From Spirochaetaceae bacterium (GTDB taxonomy: Bacteria > Spirochaetota > Leptospiria > Leptospirales > Leptonemataceae): 64,000 nt of DNA. The DNA lies in contig PBUB01000002.1 in the NCBI GenBank assembly GCA_002729885.1, forward strand, positions 735,745 through 799,744, read 5' to 3'. The notes under the pieces are model-generated. The model had not been told where the DNA came from. It worked only from the letters and a program-made list of their open reading frames with translations, and ran no database searches. Of this stretch, positions 8,093 through 16,435 are shown piece by piece. Made by a program: the position numbers and the translations under genes. The stretch's first letter is position 1. Each line of letters starts with the position of its first letter.

Positions 8093-9271
8093 ATGAAATC
8101 TACTTATCCATTCTTCAGTGCCTCGCGCTTGTATCAATCCCTGGAAAGCAGGGGTGGAGCCATTCTAAAAAGCAAAGGGCAGAACTTCCTTATAGATCCC
8201 AATGCGGTGAGACTTATCGCACAGGGTGTACTGTCTATGCTTCCTTCAGCTCTGGTGGATGTCCTGGACGAAGCTTTAAGTTCAGATATAAATCAGACCA
8301 CCGGGAACAGGAAAAAACCATCGTCGCAAAGGTTTCCCGGTACAGAAATACCCGGATCCAGTCCTGGAAATTTTGATTCGGCGCAACTTACTGGCGAAGG
8401 CTCCGCAGAGGAGCCCGGGCCAAAAACAGTAGAGCTTCTGGAAATAGGACCCGGAACCGGCGCACTCAGTTTCTATCTATGGGAGGCGTTGCGAACTCTG
8501 GCCAGCCGCTTTCCAGAAGTTCAATTTCGCTGGAAAGGCCTGGAACTGGATCCTGTGCTTTGTGCTATCCTGTGGGAGGAGACTATGCCAGCATTTGTCA
8601 GTTCCGGCGGGCTCACTTCTGACAAATCCACCACTGTCTCCGTGGACTGGCGAAGCGAAAATGACCGGACCTGGTTGTTTTCTTCTCCGGCCAACCTGGA
8701 ACTGAAATTGATGCGAACCGATGCAAGAGACTGGCTGAAATCGCATATAGAGGAGTATTCAAAGCAAGATGGTTCGGACTTTCGCATTGTCTGCGGTAAC
8801 CTTCCCTATTACATAAGTACCGAGCTATTGCTGGGTGCTATTCAGTTGCGACCCAGGGGTTGCGCCTTTCTTGTGCAGAGGGAGTATGCTCTTAGAATCC
8901 TGGAGACCCGGAAATCCAGCTCCATATCTGTCTTTGTGCGAAACCTCATGGAGCCCAGGAAAGGTGCTTCCATTGCGAAGGGGTGCTTTCTTCCTCCTCC
9001 TTCTGTGGAATCTTCTGTACTGCTTCTAGAGAGGGGTCCCATACATTGTGACCCTGATCTTCTGGAGTCCGTGCTGCGAAGTAGTTTCAGCGGCAAAAGA
9101 AAGACCCTGCGAAACTCCTGGAAAAACAGTGTTTCGGATGAATCCTTACTTCAGGATTGGGAGCAGAGCGCCGGAGGGATTGGACTGGATCTTTCCAGCA
9201 GGGCGGAAGACCTGAAACCCGAGACATTCTATTCACTGGTTCAGAAGCTGGAGGAGCTGCGAAAGGACTGA
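8093..9271 (+). CDS. rsmA: 16S rRNA dimethyladenosine transferase with insertions
   Basis: RsmA/KsgA dimethylates two adjacent adenines near the 3' end of 16S rRNA. Family signatures are K-G-Q-N-F-L-I-D (about 28-35), SAM motif I L-E-I-G-P-G-T-G (116-123), motif IV N-L-P-Y-Y-I-S (236-242), and the C-terminal R-K-T-L-R-N-S-W. At 392 residues it is about 120 longer than usual. The excess sits mainly in a polar Ser/Gly/Pro-rich stretch (about 62-112) before motif I and a second one (about 165-200) before the acidic motif. The catalytic core is intact, so activity is likely. Confidence 0.9.
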   Translation: MKSTYPFFSASRLYQSLESRGGAILKSKGQNFLIDPNAVRLIAQGVLSMLPSALVDVLDEALSSDINQTTGNRKKPSSQRFPGTEIPGSSPGNFDSAQLTGEGSAEEPGPKTVELLEIGPGTGALSFYLWEALRTLASRFPEVQFRWKGLELDPVLCAILWEETMPAFVSSGGLTSDKSTTVSVDWRSENDRTWLFSSPANLELKLMRTDARDWLKSHIEEYSKQDGSDFRIVCGNLPYYISTELLLGAIQLRPRGCAFLVQREYALRILETRKSSSISVFVRNLMEPRKGASIAKGCFLPPPSVESSVLLLERGPIHCDPDLLESVLRSSFSGKRKTLRNSWKNSVSDESLLQDWEQSAGGIGLDLSSRAEDLKPETFYSLVQKLEELRKD

Positions 9272-9303
9272 TCTTTCGCAGCGACTACGGAATCCTGGAT
9301 TGG

Positions 9304-10191
9304 CTATGCCGTGCGAGGATTCCGTCCGGGTCTTCCGGTGGAACGCTTCGATTTAGGTTTGCCACCGGAGCTCTTTGAAGAAGATGCGGAGGCATTTCTG
9401 TTTGCGGTGCCTTTCCTGGAGTCCTTGCTGCTTTCGGATTTCCTGCTATTCGGGCTTTTTTTTCCGCCGGATTTCTTTGCAGAAGATTTGCTTCGTGCAC
9501 TTTTCTTGGCGGCCTTTTTCCTGGCAAAGGCTAGATACTCCTCAGGATGCCTTGCAGCCTCCATGCTGTGCTTTTCTACCTGGTGTTCTTCCTTTTCAAT
9601 TTTGAGTATATCGCGGAAGCTGTGGATGTGCTTCGCTTCCCAGTCTTCCAGGGATAGGCCTTCCTTCCTGGCCAGGTTGCTTCTGTGTTTATTTACCAGA
9701 CGTTTGGTTACTGGATAGCTTGCAATGGCACTGGGAATGGCCATCAGAAGACCGCCTACCATTGTAGGCCATCCCAGGTCATTCAGCAGAAACTCGCCCC
9801 AGGTTTTAAGGCTTGCGATAAGGCTTTCCTGGGCCAGGGCAGTTTTTAGTACACCTTCAAAATTTTCGAAGGTGATTACCATGGGATTCAAACCGAGCAA
9901 ATCAAATGTAATGTAGCCGGCCTTGTAGAATGCATAGTAGAGAGGTCCCATGGTGATGGGATTGCTGATCCAGACCATGGCAAGCCCCACAGCCAGGTTC
10001 ATCTTCCAGCGAAGCAATTTAAAACCCAGCCAGCTCATGGTAACCAGATACATCTGAATACCCACAAGAGGGGTCATGGCCCAGAACATTCCCACGGCAC
10101 TTCCCAGTGCCAGTTCCTGTACCGGAGCATGGGATTCGCGAAACGGTCGGATCAGTTTTTCGTCCAGGTAGCCCCGGATCTTCTGCCACAT
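9304..10191 (-). CDS. DUF2062 membrane protein with basic Ser/Lys-rich tail
   Basis: The N-terminal two thirds match DUF2062. An amphipathic start is followed by A-L-G-S-A-V-G-M-F-W-A-M-T-P, then G-I-Q-M-Y and the N-P-I-T-M-G-P-L-Y-Y segment, with hydrophobic helices between. The family is found in inner membranes next to glycosyltransferases or alone; its biochemical role is not established. The last 75 residues are almost purely Lys, Arg, Ser, Gly and Ala (K-K-A-A-K-K-S-A-R-S-K-S-S-A-K-K), a histone-H1-like disordered tail that could bind nucleic acid or acidic polymer. It is divergent from sixA and converges on rsmA. Confidence 0.8.
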   Translation of the reverse strand: MWQKIRGYLDEKLIRPFRESHAPVQELALGSAVGMFWAMTPLVGIQMYLVTMSWLGFKLLRWKMNLAVGLAMVWISNPITMGPLYYAFYKAGYITFDLLGLNPMVITFENFEGVLKTALAQESLIASLKTWGEFLLNDLGWPTMVGGLLMAIPSAIASYPVTKRLVNKHRSNLARKEGLSLEDWEAKHIHSFRDILKIEKEEHQVEKHSMEAARHPEEYLAFARKKAAKKSARSKSSAKKSGGKKSPNSRKSESSKDSRKGTANRNASASSSKSSGGKPKSKRSTGRPGRNPRTA

Positions 10192-10239
10192 ACTCCCAGA
10201 AAAAAATGGACGCTGTAGCGCACAAATTCAAATTACAGT

Positions 10240-10863
10240 ATGCGAACCGTGTATCTCATTCGACACGGAATTGCCATGGACCGGGAAGAGTTCAGAGGAA
10301 ACGATCTGGATCGTCCACTTACCGGGAGCGGGGAAGAAAAGACTCTCCAGGCCATGAAAGGCCTGGTCCGGTATCTGGAAATGCGGGCCGAAGCGCCGCG
10401 AATTCTCACTTCTCCTGCTGTTCGGGCCCTCCAGACGGCAGAAATATTTGCCCGGGCAAGGGGCAAAACTGCTAAGCCGCAGGTCATAGATCGTCTTAAG
10501 CCTGGGGCAAACTGTCTCGACTATCTGGAAACGATGATCTATTCGCAGATCTCTGACAGTTCGGACGAAGTGCTGCTAATCTTTGGACATGAGCCGGAGA
10601 TTTCGGAAACCTGCTCATTGTTGTCCAATCTACACAGGATTCAGGCTTTTTATTCCACGCTGTGGTCCAGTCCAGAGCCTCATTCAGAAACCCTGGCTGA
10701 ACTGCAGCACTGGCTTCCTTCCGACGAAGGGGAGATCACTGTCGTAGAGGGGTCCATGGCTTTTCGCATAAAAAAGGCAGGAGCAGTGCGAATTGTTCTG
10801 GATGAATCAGGAGCGGAGTTTCAGGCATTGCTGCCGCCACAGATTTTAAGGGCCATGGCCTGA
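10240..10863 (+). CDS. sixA: SixA-type phosphohistidine phosphatase
   Basis: Histidine-phosphatase superfamily member. The catalytic motif Y-L-I-R-H-G is at residues 5-10 and is followed by R-P-L-T-x-x-G, which is typical of SixA. A downstream T-S-P-A-V-R-A-L-Q-T-A supplies the second Arg, and G-H-E-P supplies the second His. SixA removes phosphate from His in phosphotransfer proteins. At 207 residues it is a little longer than the usual 160. The ATG at 10240 is the first possible one after the divergent DUF2062 gene. Confidence 0.85.
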   Translation: MRTVYLIRHGIAMDREEFRGNDLDRPLTGSGEEKTLQAMKGLVRYLEMRAEAPRILTSPAVRALQTAEIFARARGKTAKPQVIDRLKPGANCLDYLETMIYSQISDSSDEVLLIFGHEPEISETCSLLSNLHRIQAFYSTLWSSPEPHSETLAELQHWLPSDEGEITVVEGSMAFRIKKAGAVRIVLDESGAEFQALLPPQILRAMA

Positions 10864-10982
10864 ACGATTGAGGGGCCGGCCAAACGGACCTAACAGCAAG
10901 CGGCCCGGCAGTCAGTTGGCCAGAGGAACATCTCACCAGGCGGCCCCGCACGGAAGGGAAGCCGCCGGCAGATGAATTGAAT

Positions 10983-11465
10983 CTAATTCTGAGCGCTCAG
11001 ATCCTTTTCTATGCTGAAAGGAACGGGTAGCTCTCCAAAGAAGGTTTTCAAATAGGCAGTGCCTTCCATACGATATTTTGCCTGTCCACTACGGAGATTC
11101 TGTAGCAAGCCCATTCCAACTTCTGAAAGCGAAGTGGAAAAATCGATGGTTACTACCTTTCTCTCTGAAGGAGGGATAACAGCCGTTTCGTTATGCTTTC
11201 CGGAGCCCAGTTTTCGATCGCTTCCATAGAGATCGAATACCAGCTTATCCAGGATTACCTGCTCTGCGTTTGGGTTCTTGATTCCCACGTCCAGGGCTAA
11301 CTCGATTTTGGTAAAGCTCAGACTCTTTACAGATACAGAGTCCAGATCAAATTCGCAGTTCTTTAGATTCTCGCGCATTCTTTGAAATGCACAATCAGTG
11401 GTAACAGATACCATTCCCACAGCCAGGAGAATGGACAATAATATCTTGGCCTTTCTGGATTTCAT
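10983..11465 (-). CDS. LEA type-2 domain lipoprotein
   Basis: The ATG at 11465 has GAGGTG about 5 nt upstream and is preferred to the GTG two codons earlier. A signal sequence ends in the relaxed lipobox V-T-T-D-C25. The mature part has the LEA_2/WHy fold pattern: D-L-D-S-V-S-V-K-S-L-S-F-T-K-I-E-L, then the core N-P-N (I-K-N-P-N-A-E), then alternating strands. Bacterial members are outer-membrane or periplasmic lipoproteins of unknown role, sometimes linked to desiccation stress. It lies downstream of the GH15 gene on the same strand. Confidence 0.75.
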   Translation of the reverse strand: MKSRKAKILLSILLAVGMVSVTTDCAFQRMRENLKNCEFDLDSVSVKSLSFTKIELALDVGIKNPNAEQVILDKLVFDLYGSDRKLGSGKHNETAVIPPSERKVVTIDFSTSLSEVGMGLLQNLRSGQAKYRMEGTAYLKTFFGELPVPFSIEKDLSAQN

Positions 11466-11633
11466 GTTCACCTCGTCAGGAATTCTGCATTGAATGGAAT
11501 ATCATTCGCAGGGTATTGTCTCGCCAGACTCTTTCGCAGATTACCGATCCATTGTGTTTTTCGGTACATCCACGTCAAAAAAAGCGGATCGGCGAACAAT
11601 GGCTGCCCGAGTAGAAATGGCAAGCGAAAAGAA

Positions 11634-13499
11634 TCATTTCCGTTCCTGCATTAACTTCATGGCGAACTCCGCAAAGTCATAGGCTTGATTGGCCGGAGGT
11701 AGATGATCCTCCAGTGCGGCGGTCCAGTGAGTACAGGACGTGACCAGTGCCATATGGGTAAACGCCTGGGGAAAATTACCCAGCGCCTCTCCTGTGTCCG
11801 GTATGGCTTCCTCGGCATAGAGCCCGCAGTCATTTTCCAGATGAATGAGACGTTCCAGAAGATTTCTGGACTCTTTTAACTTCCTGGCATGGATCAATGC
11901 ATCCAACAGCCAGAAGGAGCACAGAAGAAACCCTCCCTCTTCGCCCTTCAGGCCATCGGGACTTCGGTAGCGATATACCAGTCCTTTGTTTTCAAGGGTG
12001 GCCCGAATCTTTTCAATGGTGCCCAGAACCAGTGGATCGGTGGGCGGTAAAAAACCCATGGCCGGAACCAGAAGGGACGAGGCATCGGCTTCATTTCCTT
12101 CTGTATGTTGTGCGAACCAGCCTTTGCGATTCGCATCCTCCATAAGATAGTTTCTAATGTTATCCCTGTGGGTTTTCCAGTTATCCAGAGGTGCTTCGAA
12201 CCCGTGGGATTCCGCTATTTTTATGGCCCGATCCATGGCCACCCAGCAAAGCAATTTGGAATGAATAAAATGCCTGGGTTGATCTCGAATCTCCCAGATA
12301 CCTTGATCCGGAAGTTCCCATCGTTTGGTAACGATTTCTGCCAGCCCCGACAGATAATGCCAGTTGCTGGGACTTACTTCTCCTCCCAGTCTTGCATATA
12401 GATGTACTGCCTGGAGCAACGAACCGTAGGCATCCAGCTGAAGTTGTTTTACTGCACCATTTCCAATTCGCACAGGTCGCGATGATCTGTGCCCCGCCAG
12501 ATGACTCAGCTCCTGCTCTGGCAGGGATCTTCTTCCATCGATTCCGTACATGATCTGCAAATCCTGAGGTCGACCGGCAGATGTGCGCCGCAGCCAGTGG
12601 CGAAATGCATCCGCCTCGGATTTAAATCCGAGGATCATCAGTGAAATCAAAGTCAATGTACTGTCTCGAATCCAGGTGTATCGGTAATCCCAGTTGCGTT
12701 CCCCACCGATCTGCTCCGGAAGGGAAGTGGTGGGTGCAGCCACAACGGCACCGGATGGCGCATAGGTCATAGCTTTCAGTGCCAGAGCGCTTCTTTTGAT
12801 AGGCTCTTCGTATGGGCCGGAGTACTTACATTTGCTCAACCAGGTTTTCCAGAAGGTCCTGGTCTGCTTGAGCCTGGTTTCCAGATCTTCCAGCGTGGGA
12901 TGTTGCTCCGGAGGCCTTTCTTCAATAGAAGGTAGCCATTGCATATCAATGATCAAGCTTTCGCCTTCCTGCAGCTCCACGGTGGCGGAAATGCATTCAT
13001 GGTTGCTGTTGATGGGAAAATTACAGGTAACCCATAGAGCATCGGCACCGCCGGTAATCTCTGCTGTGGTTTCCGATGTGTTTCGAAACCTGGGAACAAA
13101 GCTTCCGTATTCAAAGGCAGCCTGGATCATCACTTCTACCGTGACCGAACCTTCTGTACATGTTGCCTTGCGAAGTATGGAATTATATGCCTCTACCCTG
13201 GCCGGTCTGCCAGGATCCAGAGGATGGACCGGCATGCAGTCCTGAAGGTGAAGTATTCCGTCCTCTGTGTGAAAATCCGTTTCCAGAATATTGGTATCGG
13301 TGCTGTAGGCGCGCATTACCCGGGAATATCCCTTTGCATGAATGCGATAGAATCCTCCTTTTTTTTCATCCAGTATTTTACTGAATACAGAGGGGGAATC
13401 AAATCTGGGAAAGGCACACCAATCAATGGAGCCATCCCGTCCTACCAGAGCGCTGGAGTGACAATCGCCAATTAATGCATAGTCCTGAATGCGGTTCAC
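11634..13499 (-). CDS. glycoside hydrolase family 15 (glucoamylase/trehalase-like)
   Basis: The protein opens with the GH15 N-domain signature D-Y-A-L-I-G-D-C-H-S-S-A-L-V and D-G-S-I-D-W, followed by F-D-S-P-S-V-F. The catalytic (alpha/alpha)6 barrel starts near G-G-E-R-N-W-D-Y-R-Y-T-W-I-R-D-S. The 621-residue length is normal for intracellular bacterial GH15 enzymes, which hydrolyse alpha-glucosidic bonds in trehalose, maltodextrins or related glucans. No signal peptide is seen, so it should be cytoplasmic. The start is a GTG at 13497-13499, chosen because homologues begin here. Confidence 0.9.
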   Translation of the reverse strand: MNRIQDYALIGDCHSSALVGRDGSIDWCAFPRFDSPSVFSKILDEKKGGFYRIHAKGYSRVMRAYSTDTNILETDFHTEDGILHLQDCMPVHPLDPGRPARVEAYNSILRKATCTEGSVTVEVMIQAAFEYGSFVPRFRNTSETTAEITGGADALWVTCNFPINSNHECISATVELQEGESLIIDMQWLPSIEERPPEQHPTLEDLETRLKQTRTFWKTWLSKCKYSGPYEEPIKRSALALKAMTYAPSGAVVAAPTTSLPEQIGGERNWDYRYTWIRDSTLTLISLMILGFKSEADAFRHWLRRTSAGRPQDLQIMYGIDGRRSLPEQELSHLAGHRSSRPVRIGNGAVKQLQLDAYGSLLQAVHLYARLGGEVSPSNWHYLSGLAEIVTKRWELPDQGIWEIRDQPRHFIHSKLLCWVAMDRAIKIAESHGFEAPLDNWKTHRDNIRNYLMEDANRKGWFAQHTEGNEADASSLLVPAMGFLPPTDPLVLGTIEKIRATLENKGLVYRYRSPDGLKGEEGGFLLCSFWLLDALIHARKLKESRNLLERLIHLENDCGLYAEEAIPDTGEALGNFPQAFTHMALVTSCTHWTAALEDHLPPANQAYDFAEFAMKLMQERK

Positions 13500-13632
13500 G
13501 TTTAGAATTTAGGATGGGTCCATGCAGGGAAAAGGAAAAAACCAGAGCATAAGACAAAGAACTAAAAAAACGGCGCCTCTTTCACGAGCAATTCGTCCAG
13601 GGCTGTGATTGAACAACCAGGATGCCGGGCCT

Positions 13633-15033
13633 TCAGGGATCGAATATCTTTCCTGGATTTAGAATCCCATCTGGATCGAAGGCAGTTTTGATTTCCTGCA
13701 TTGTGCGAATTTCGGACTCTGTTCGAACACTTTTCAGGGATTCTTTCTTTAATGTTCCAATTCCGTGCTCTGCGCTTATAGATCCATGGAACCTCCCAAT
13801 CAACTCTGTGTTGAGCCCATCAAATCTAATGCATTGATTCTTAAAATCGGCGGGGTCCATTGAATGTTCTGGCTTGAGGTTAATGTGAATATTTCCATCG
13901 CCTATATGGCCAAAGAAGTAGCTGTGTAGTTCCGGGAACTCAGTTTTCAGAATATCTCGCAATGTATCCAGATAATCGGGAATTCTGCGCAGTGGAATGC
14001 TTATATCGTTTTTATGCACCAGGCCAGAAGATAGACTTTCGCTTATGCCTTCCCGGTAGGACCAGAATCTCTTCTTGCCTGATTCGCTATCTGCAGGCAG
14101 TGCTTCAGAGGTTAACTCAAATAGCTCATTGGATTCCAGAAAGTCATGGGACTCTCGATTCACGCTAAATTCCAGAAGCGAAAAATAGGGCCATGTCTTG
14201 GTGAATGGTAGATCCAGTTTTAAATGCTGCCTCACCTGCTGCATACATCCCAGGTCAAAAAATTCAAATGCATGCAAATCCAATCCCGATTTTCTGCAGT
14301 GAGCCAGCAATTCCAGGACATCGCCAAAACGGGGATGAGCGCTGAGAAGCACCAGGGATTCCGGTGGAGGGGATGTCAGGGAAAGAGTAAGCTCTGTGAT
14401 TATAGCCAGCGTTCCCTCGGAACCTATAATAAGCTCTTTCAGGTTATAGCCAGTATTGTCTTTGAGTATCTCCCCGTTTATTTCCAGGAGTTCCCCTTTT
14501 CCGGTAACAGCCTTCAGGCCCAGGATATGGTTTCGCATGCCTCCGTATCGAATGAAGCGAATACCACCTGCATTGGTGGCTGCATTTCCGCCTATCTGGG
14601 AAGAACCAGAAGATGCAAAGTCCACCGGGAAGTAATAGCCATGTTGCGTCGCATACTGCTGTACAGATCGAGTAATACAGCCTGCCTCCGCTCGTATCGC
14701 AGGTAAATAGGGATCCAGATCCAGGATTCGATTCATTCGAGCCATGGAAATGAGCAGATCATTACCGCTGGAAGTGGCCGCGCCAGCATAGCCGGTCCTG
14801 CCTCCCTGGGGAACCATAGGAACTTTGAATTTTCTGCATATCTGGACTACGGATTGTACCTGTTCTGCAGTGTGTGGCTCTACCATGGCCCGGGCGGTCT
14901 TGCCAGTTCCGGTGCGGTCCCGGCCCAGGTATTCCAGATCGAATGCATCGGTTACCGGGGTAAGGCCTGTGCTATCCTGCAGCTCTTGAAGAAAATCGGA
15001 GCTGTTTTCGAGTAAGGTACTATCTGAAGACAT
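13633..15033 (-). CDS. FAD-linked oxidase, GlcD / D-2-hydroxyacid dehydrogenase type
   Basis: An N-terminal FAD_binding_4 (PCMH) domain carries V-P-Q-G-G-R-T-G-Y-A-G-A-A-T, which wraps the FAD pyrophosphate, and G-S-S-Q-I-G-G-N-A-A-T-N-A-G-G. The C-terminal FAD-oxidase domain has H-I-G-D-G-N-I-H-I-N-L and S-A-E-H-G-I-G-T-L-K-K, with the His residues that bind metal and substrate in this family. Such enzymes oxidise D-lactate, glycolate or D-2-hydroxyglutarate and pass electrons to quinone or a flavoprotein; the exact substrate cannot be told. No GlcE/GlcF partners lie nearby. Confidence 0.88.
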   Translation of the reverse strand: MSSDSTLLENSSDFLQELQDSTGLTPVTDAFDLEYLGRDRTGTGKTARAMVEPHTAEQVQSVVQICRKFKVPMVPQGGRTGYAGAATSSGNDLLISMARMNRILDLDPYLPAIRAEAGCITRSVQQYATQHGYYFPVDFASSGSSQIGGNAATNAGGIRFIRYGGMRNHILGLKAVTGKGELLEINGEILKDNTGYNLKELIIGSEGTLAIITELTLSLTSPPPESLVLLSAHPRFGDVLELLAHCRKSGLDLHAFEFFDLGCMQQVRQHLKLDLPFTKTWPYFSLLEFSVNRESHDFLESNELFELTSEALPADSESGKKRFWSYREGISESLSSGLVHKNDISIPLRRIPDYLDTLRDILKTEFPELHSYFFGHIGDGNIHINLKPEHSMDPADFKNQCIRFDGLNTELIGRFHGSISAEHGIGTLKKESLKSVRTESEIRTMQEIKTAFDPDGILNPGKIFDP

Positions 15034-15055
15034 GGTTGGACTCTTCCCGTGAGGC

Positions 15056-15198
15056 CTCGCTTCGCGAGTACCATTGCAGCCCTGGTGTTACCATCTGGAT
15101 CCGATACCGCAGGCCAGGATCTCAGGCCCCCGTCTCGATCCAACTAAGCTGGCCTGGATAGCCGGGCTATCCAGACGGTTCCTGACCGGGTTCAGGAA
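15056..15198. repeat. three tandem hairpins between DUF368 and FAD oxidase genes
   Basis: Three perfect inverted repeats lie in a row. They are ctcgc-ttc-gcgag (15056-15068), ctggatagcc-g-ggctatccag (15154-15174), and ttcctga-ccgggt-tcaggaa (15179-15198, overlapping the DUF368 stop codon). They follow DUF368 on the minus strand and may terminate or process its transcript, although no T run follows. The first has the very stable triloop form C(GAA)G when read on the minus strand. Confidence 0.5.
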
Positions 15199-16415
15199 TC
15201 TGTAGGAGGTTCTGGATCCTGCAGGCGATTGGATAGCTGCTCAAGTATAAAAAGCAAAAGTGCGCCCGCTATGGCCAGTCCTGCACCGGTGAGAATGGCT
15301 GATGTATCCGGGACTCCGGAAATATAATGCCCGGGCCAGATCTTTCGTAAGCTACCTATCATAATGCCAGTCAGGGCAGCCATGGTCAAAGAATGATGCT
15401 TCTCCAGCATATACTTCAGCAGTCGAACAATAGATAGAATTCCCACCAGCAATCCGCCGGCGAAGCTTCCCAGTACCACCAGATCTCGGCTTTCTATGGA
15501 TTCCAGGATAAACTTATATTCGCCCATCAGAACAAGGATATAGGCTCCGGATATGCCCGGAAGGATCATGGCAGAAATAGCCAGAGCGCCGCAAAGGAAG
15601 ATATAGATCAGAGAGGTGGAGGCCTGTTCCGAGAAGGTGGCCTTGATGGTATCTTCCTTCAATCGAAACAAAACTTCCAGGTCGCCCACAGCTTTAACTT
15701 CGGAATGGACTCTCCATTTATCAGTTACCAGTGCGGAAGACTCCTGCTTTTCTGGCACATTCTTATTCGCTTCTTTAATGGATAAGGGAAAGGACTTCCT
15801 GTTTCCATCCTCATCGAATACATAGATTTCAAAGTTTCCCGGTCGGGCTGGAATCTCGATGGAGCCTTTTGCATCGGTTCGCATTTCCAGAATAGTGGAA
15901 ACCTTTTCGTTCTGGATCTCTACCACTTCGGTTTTCAGGTTCTCTACAGTGCTCAATCCCACTATAAGAAAGGTGAGAAGACCAAAGAGTACAGCCGTAA
16001 TAATCTCTCGCATGCCCTTTTCCATCTTCTTGTAGGGAACAGTAATGGAAAACAGGATCAGACCAAAGAATACGCTGTAGGTTTCGAACGTATAATGCTC
16101 CAGCACATAAGGAATGATCTGGATCATGATGGCCAGGCCCGATAGAATGCCCAGAGCCAGTGGAATGATGAATCGCCACTGAATTCGCATCAGGCTTTCC
16201 CAGGCTTCCGATCTGCGGGAAGGAATGAGAAGTCTGAAGATGTCCAGAGCATGAGAAGGCTTTACATAACTGATGGCCCCGATCAAATGTTCATAGATGC
16301 CGCTGATCAGTGCAATGGTTCCGCCGGAAACTCCGGGAATAATATCTGCAGAACCCATGGCCATGCCCTTGCAATAAAGAATTGCTTTGTTCTTCCAGCT
16401 CCGGTATTGGTCCAT
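15192..16415 (-). CDS. DUF368 polytopic membrane protein (undecaprenyl-phosphate translocase family)
   Basis: Both internal-repeat signatures are present: G-S-A-D-I-I-P-G-V-S-G-G-T (21-33) and S-A-M-I-L-P-G-I-S-G-A-Y (281-292). DUF368 proteins (PopT) and DedA proteins are known to recycle the lipid carrier undecaprenyl phosphate across the inner membrane. At 407 residues it is about 100 longer than usual. Between helix-forming residues 155 and 268 sits a soluble domain with a beta-sandwich-like core (G-S-I-E-I-P-A-R-P-G-N-F-E-I-Y-V-F-D). The insertion separates the two repeats. It is divergent from the capA-like gene with starts 20 nt apart. Confidence 0.88.
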   Translation of the reverse strand: MDQYRSWKNKAILYCKGMAMGSADIIPGVSGGTIALISGIYEHLIGAISYVKPSHALDIFRLLIPSRRSEAWESLMRIQWRFIIPLALGILSGLAIMIQIIPYVLEHYTFETYSVFFGLILFSITVPYKKMEKGMREIITAVLFGLLTFLIVGLSTVENLKTEVVEIQNEKVSTILEMRTDAKGSIEIPARPGNFEIYVFDEDGNRKSFPLSIKEANKNVPEKQESSALVTDKWRVHSEVKAVGDLEVLFRLKEDTIKATFSEQASTSLIYIFLCGALAISAMILPGISGAYILVLMGEYKFILESIESRDLVVLGSFAGGLLVGILSIVRLLKYMLEKHHSLTMAALTGIMIGSLRKIWPGHYISGVPDTSAILTGAGLAIAGALLLFILEQLSNRLQDPEPPTDS

Positions 16416-16435
16416 TGTGCCAGAGGCTCCCTACT

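Noticed and set aside
11494..11682. 62-codon plus-strand frame between the LEA lipoprotein and GH15 genes
   Set aside because: Composition is not protein-like, no ribosome site, and it runs into the end of the GH15 gene.
16382..16435. Longer start for the CapA-like gene
   Set aside because: It would overlap the divergent DUF368 start and lacks the ribosome site found at 16436.
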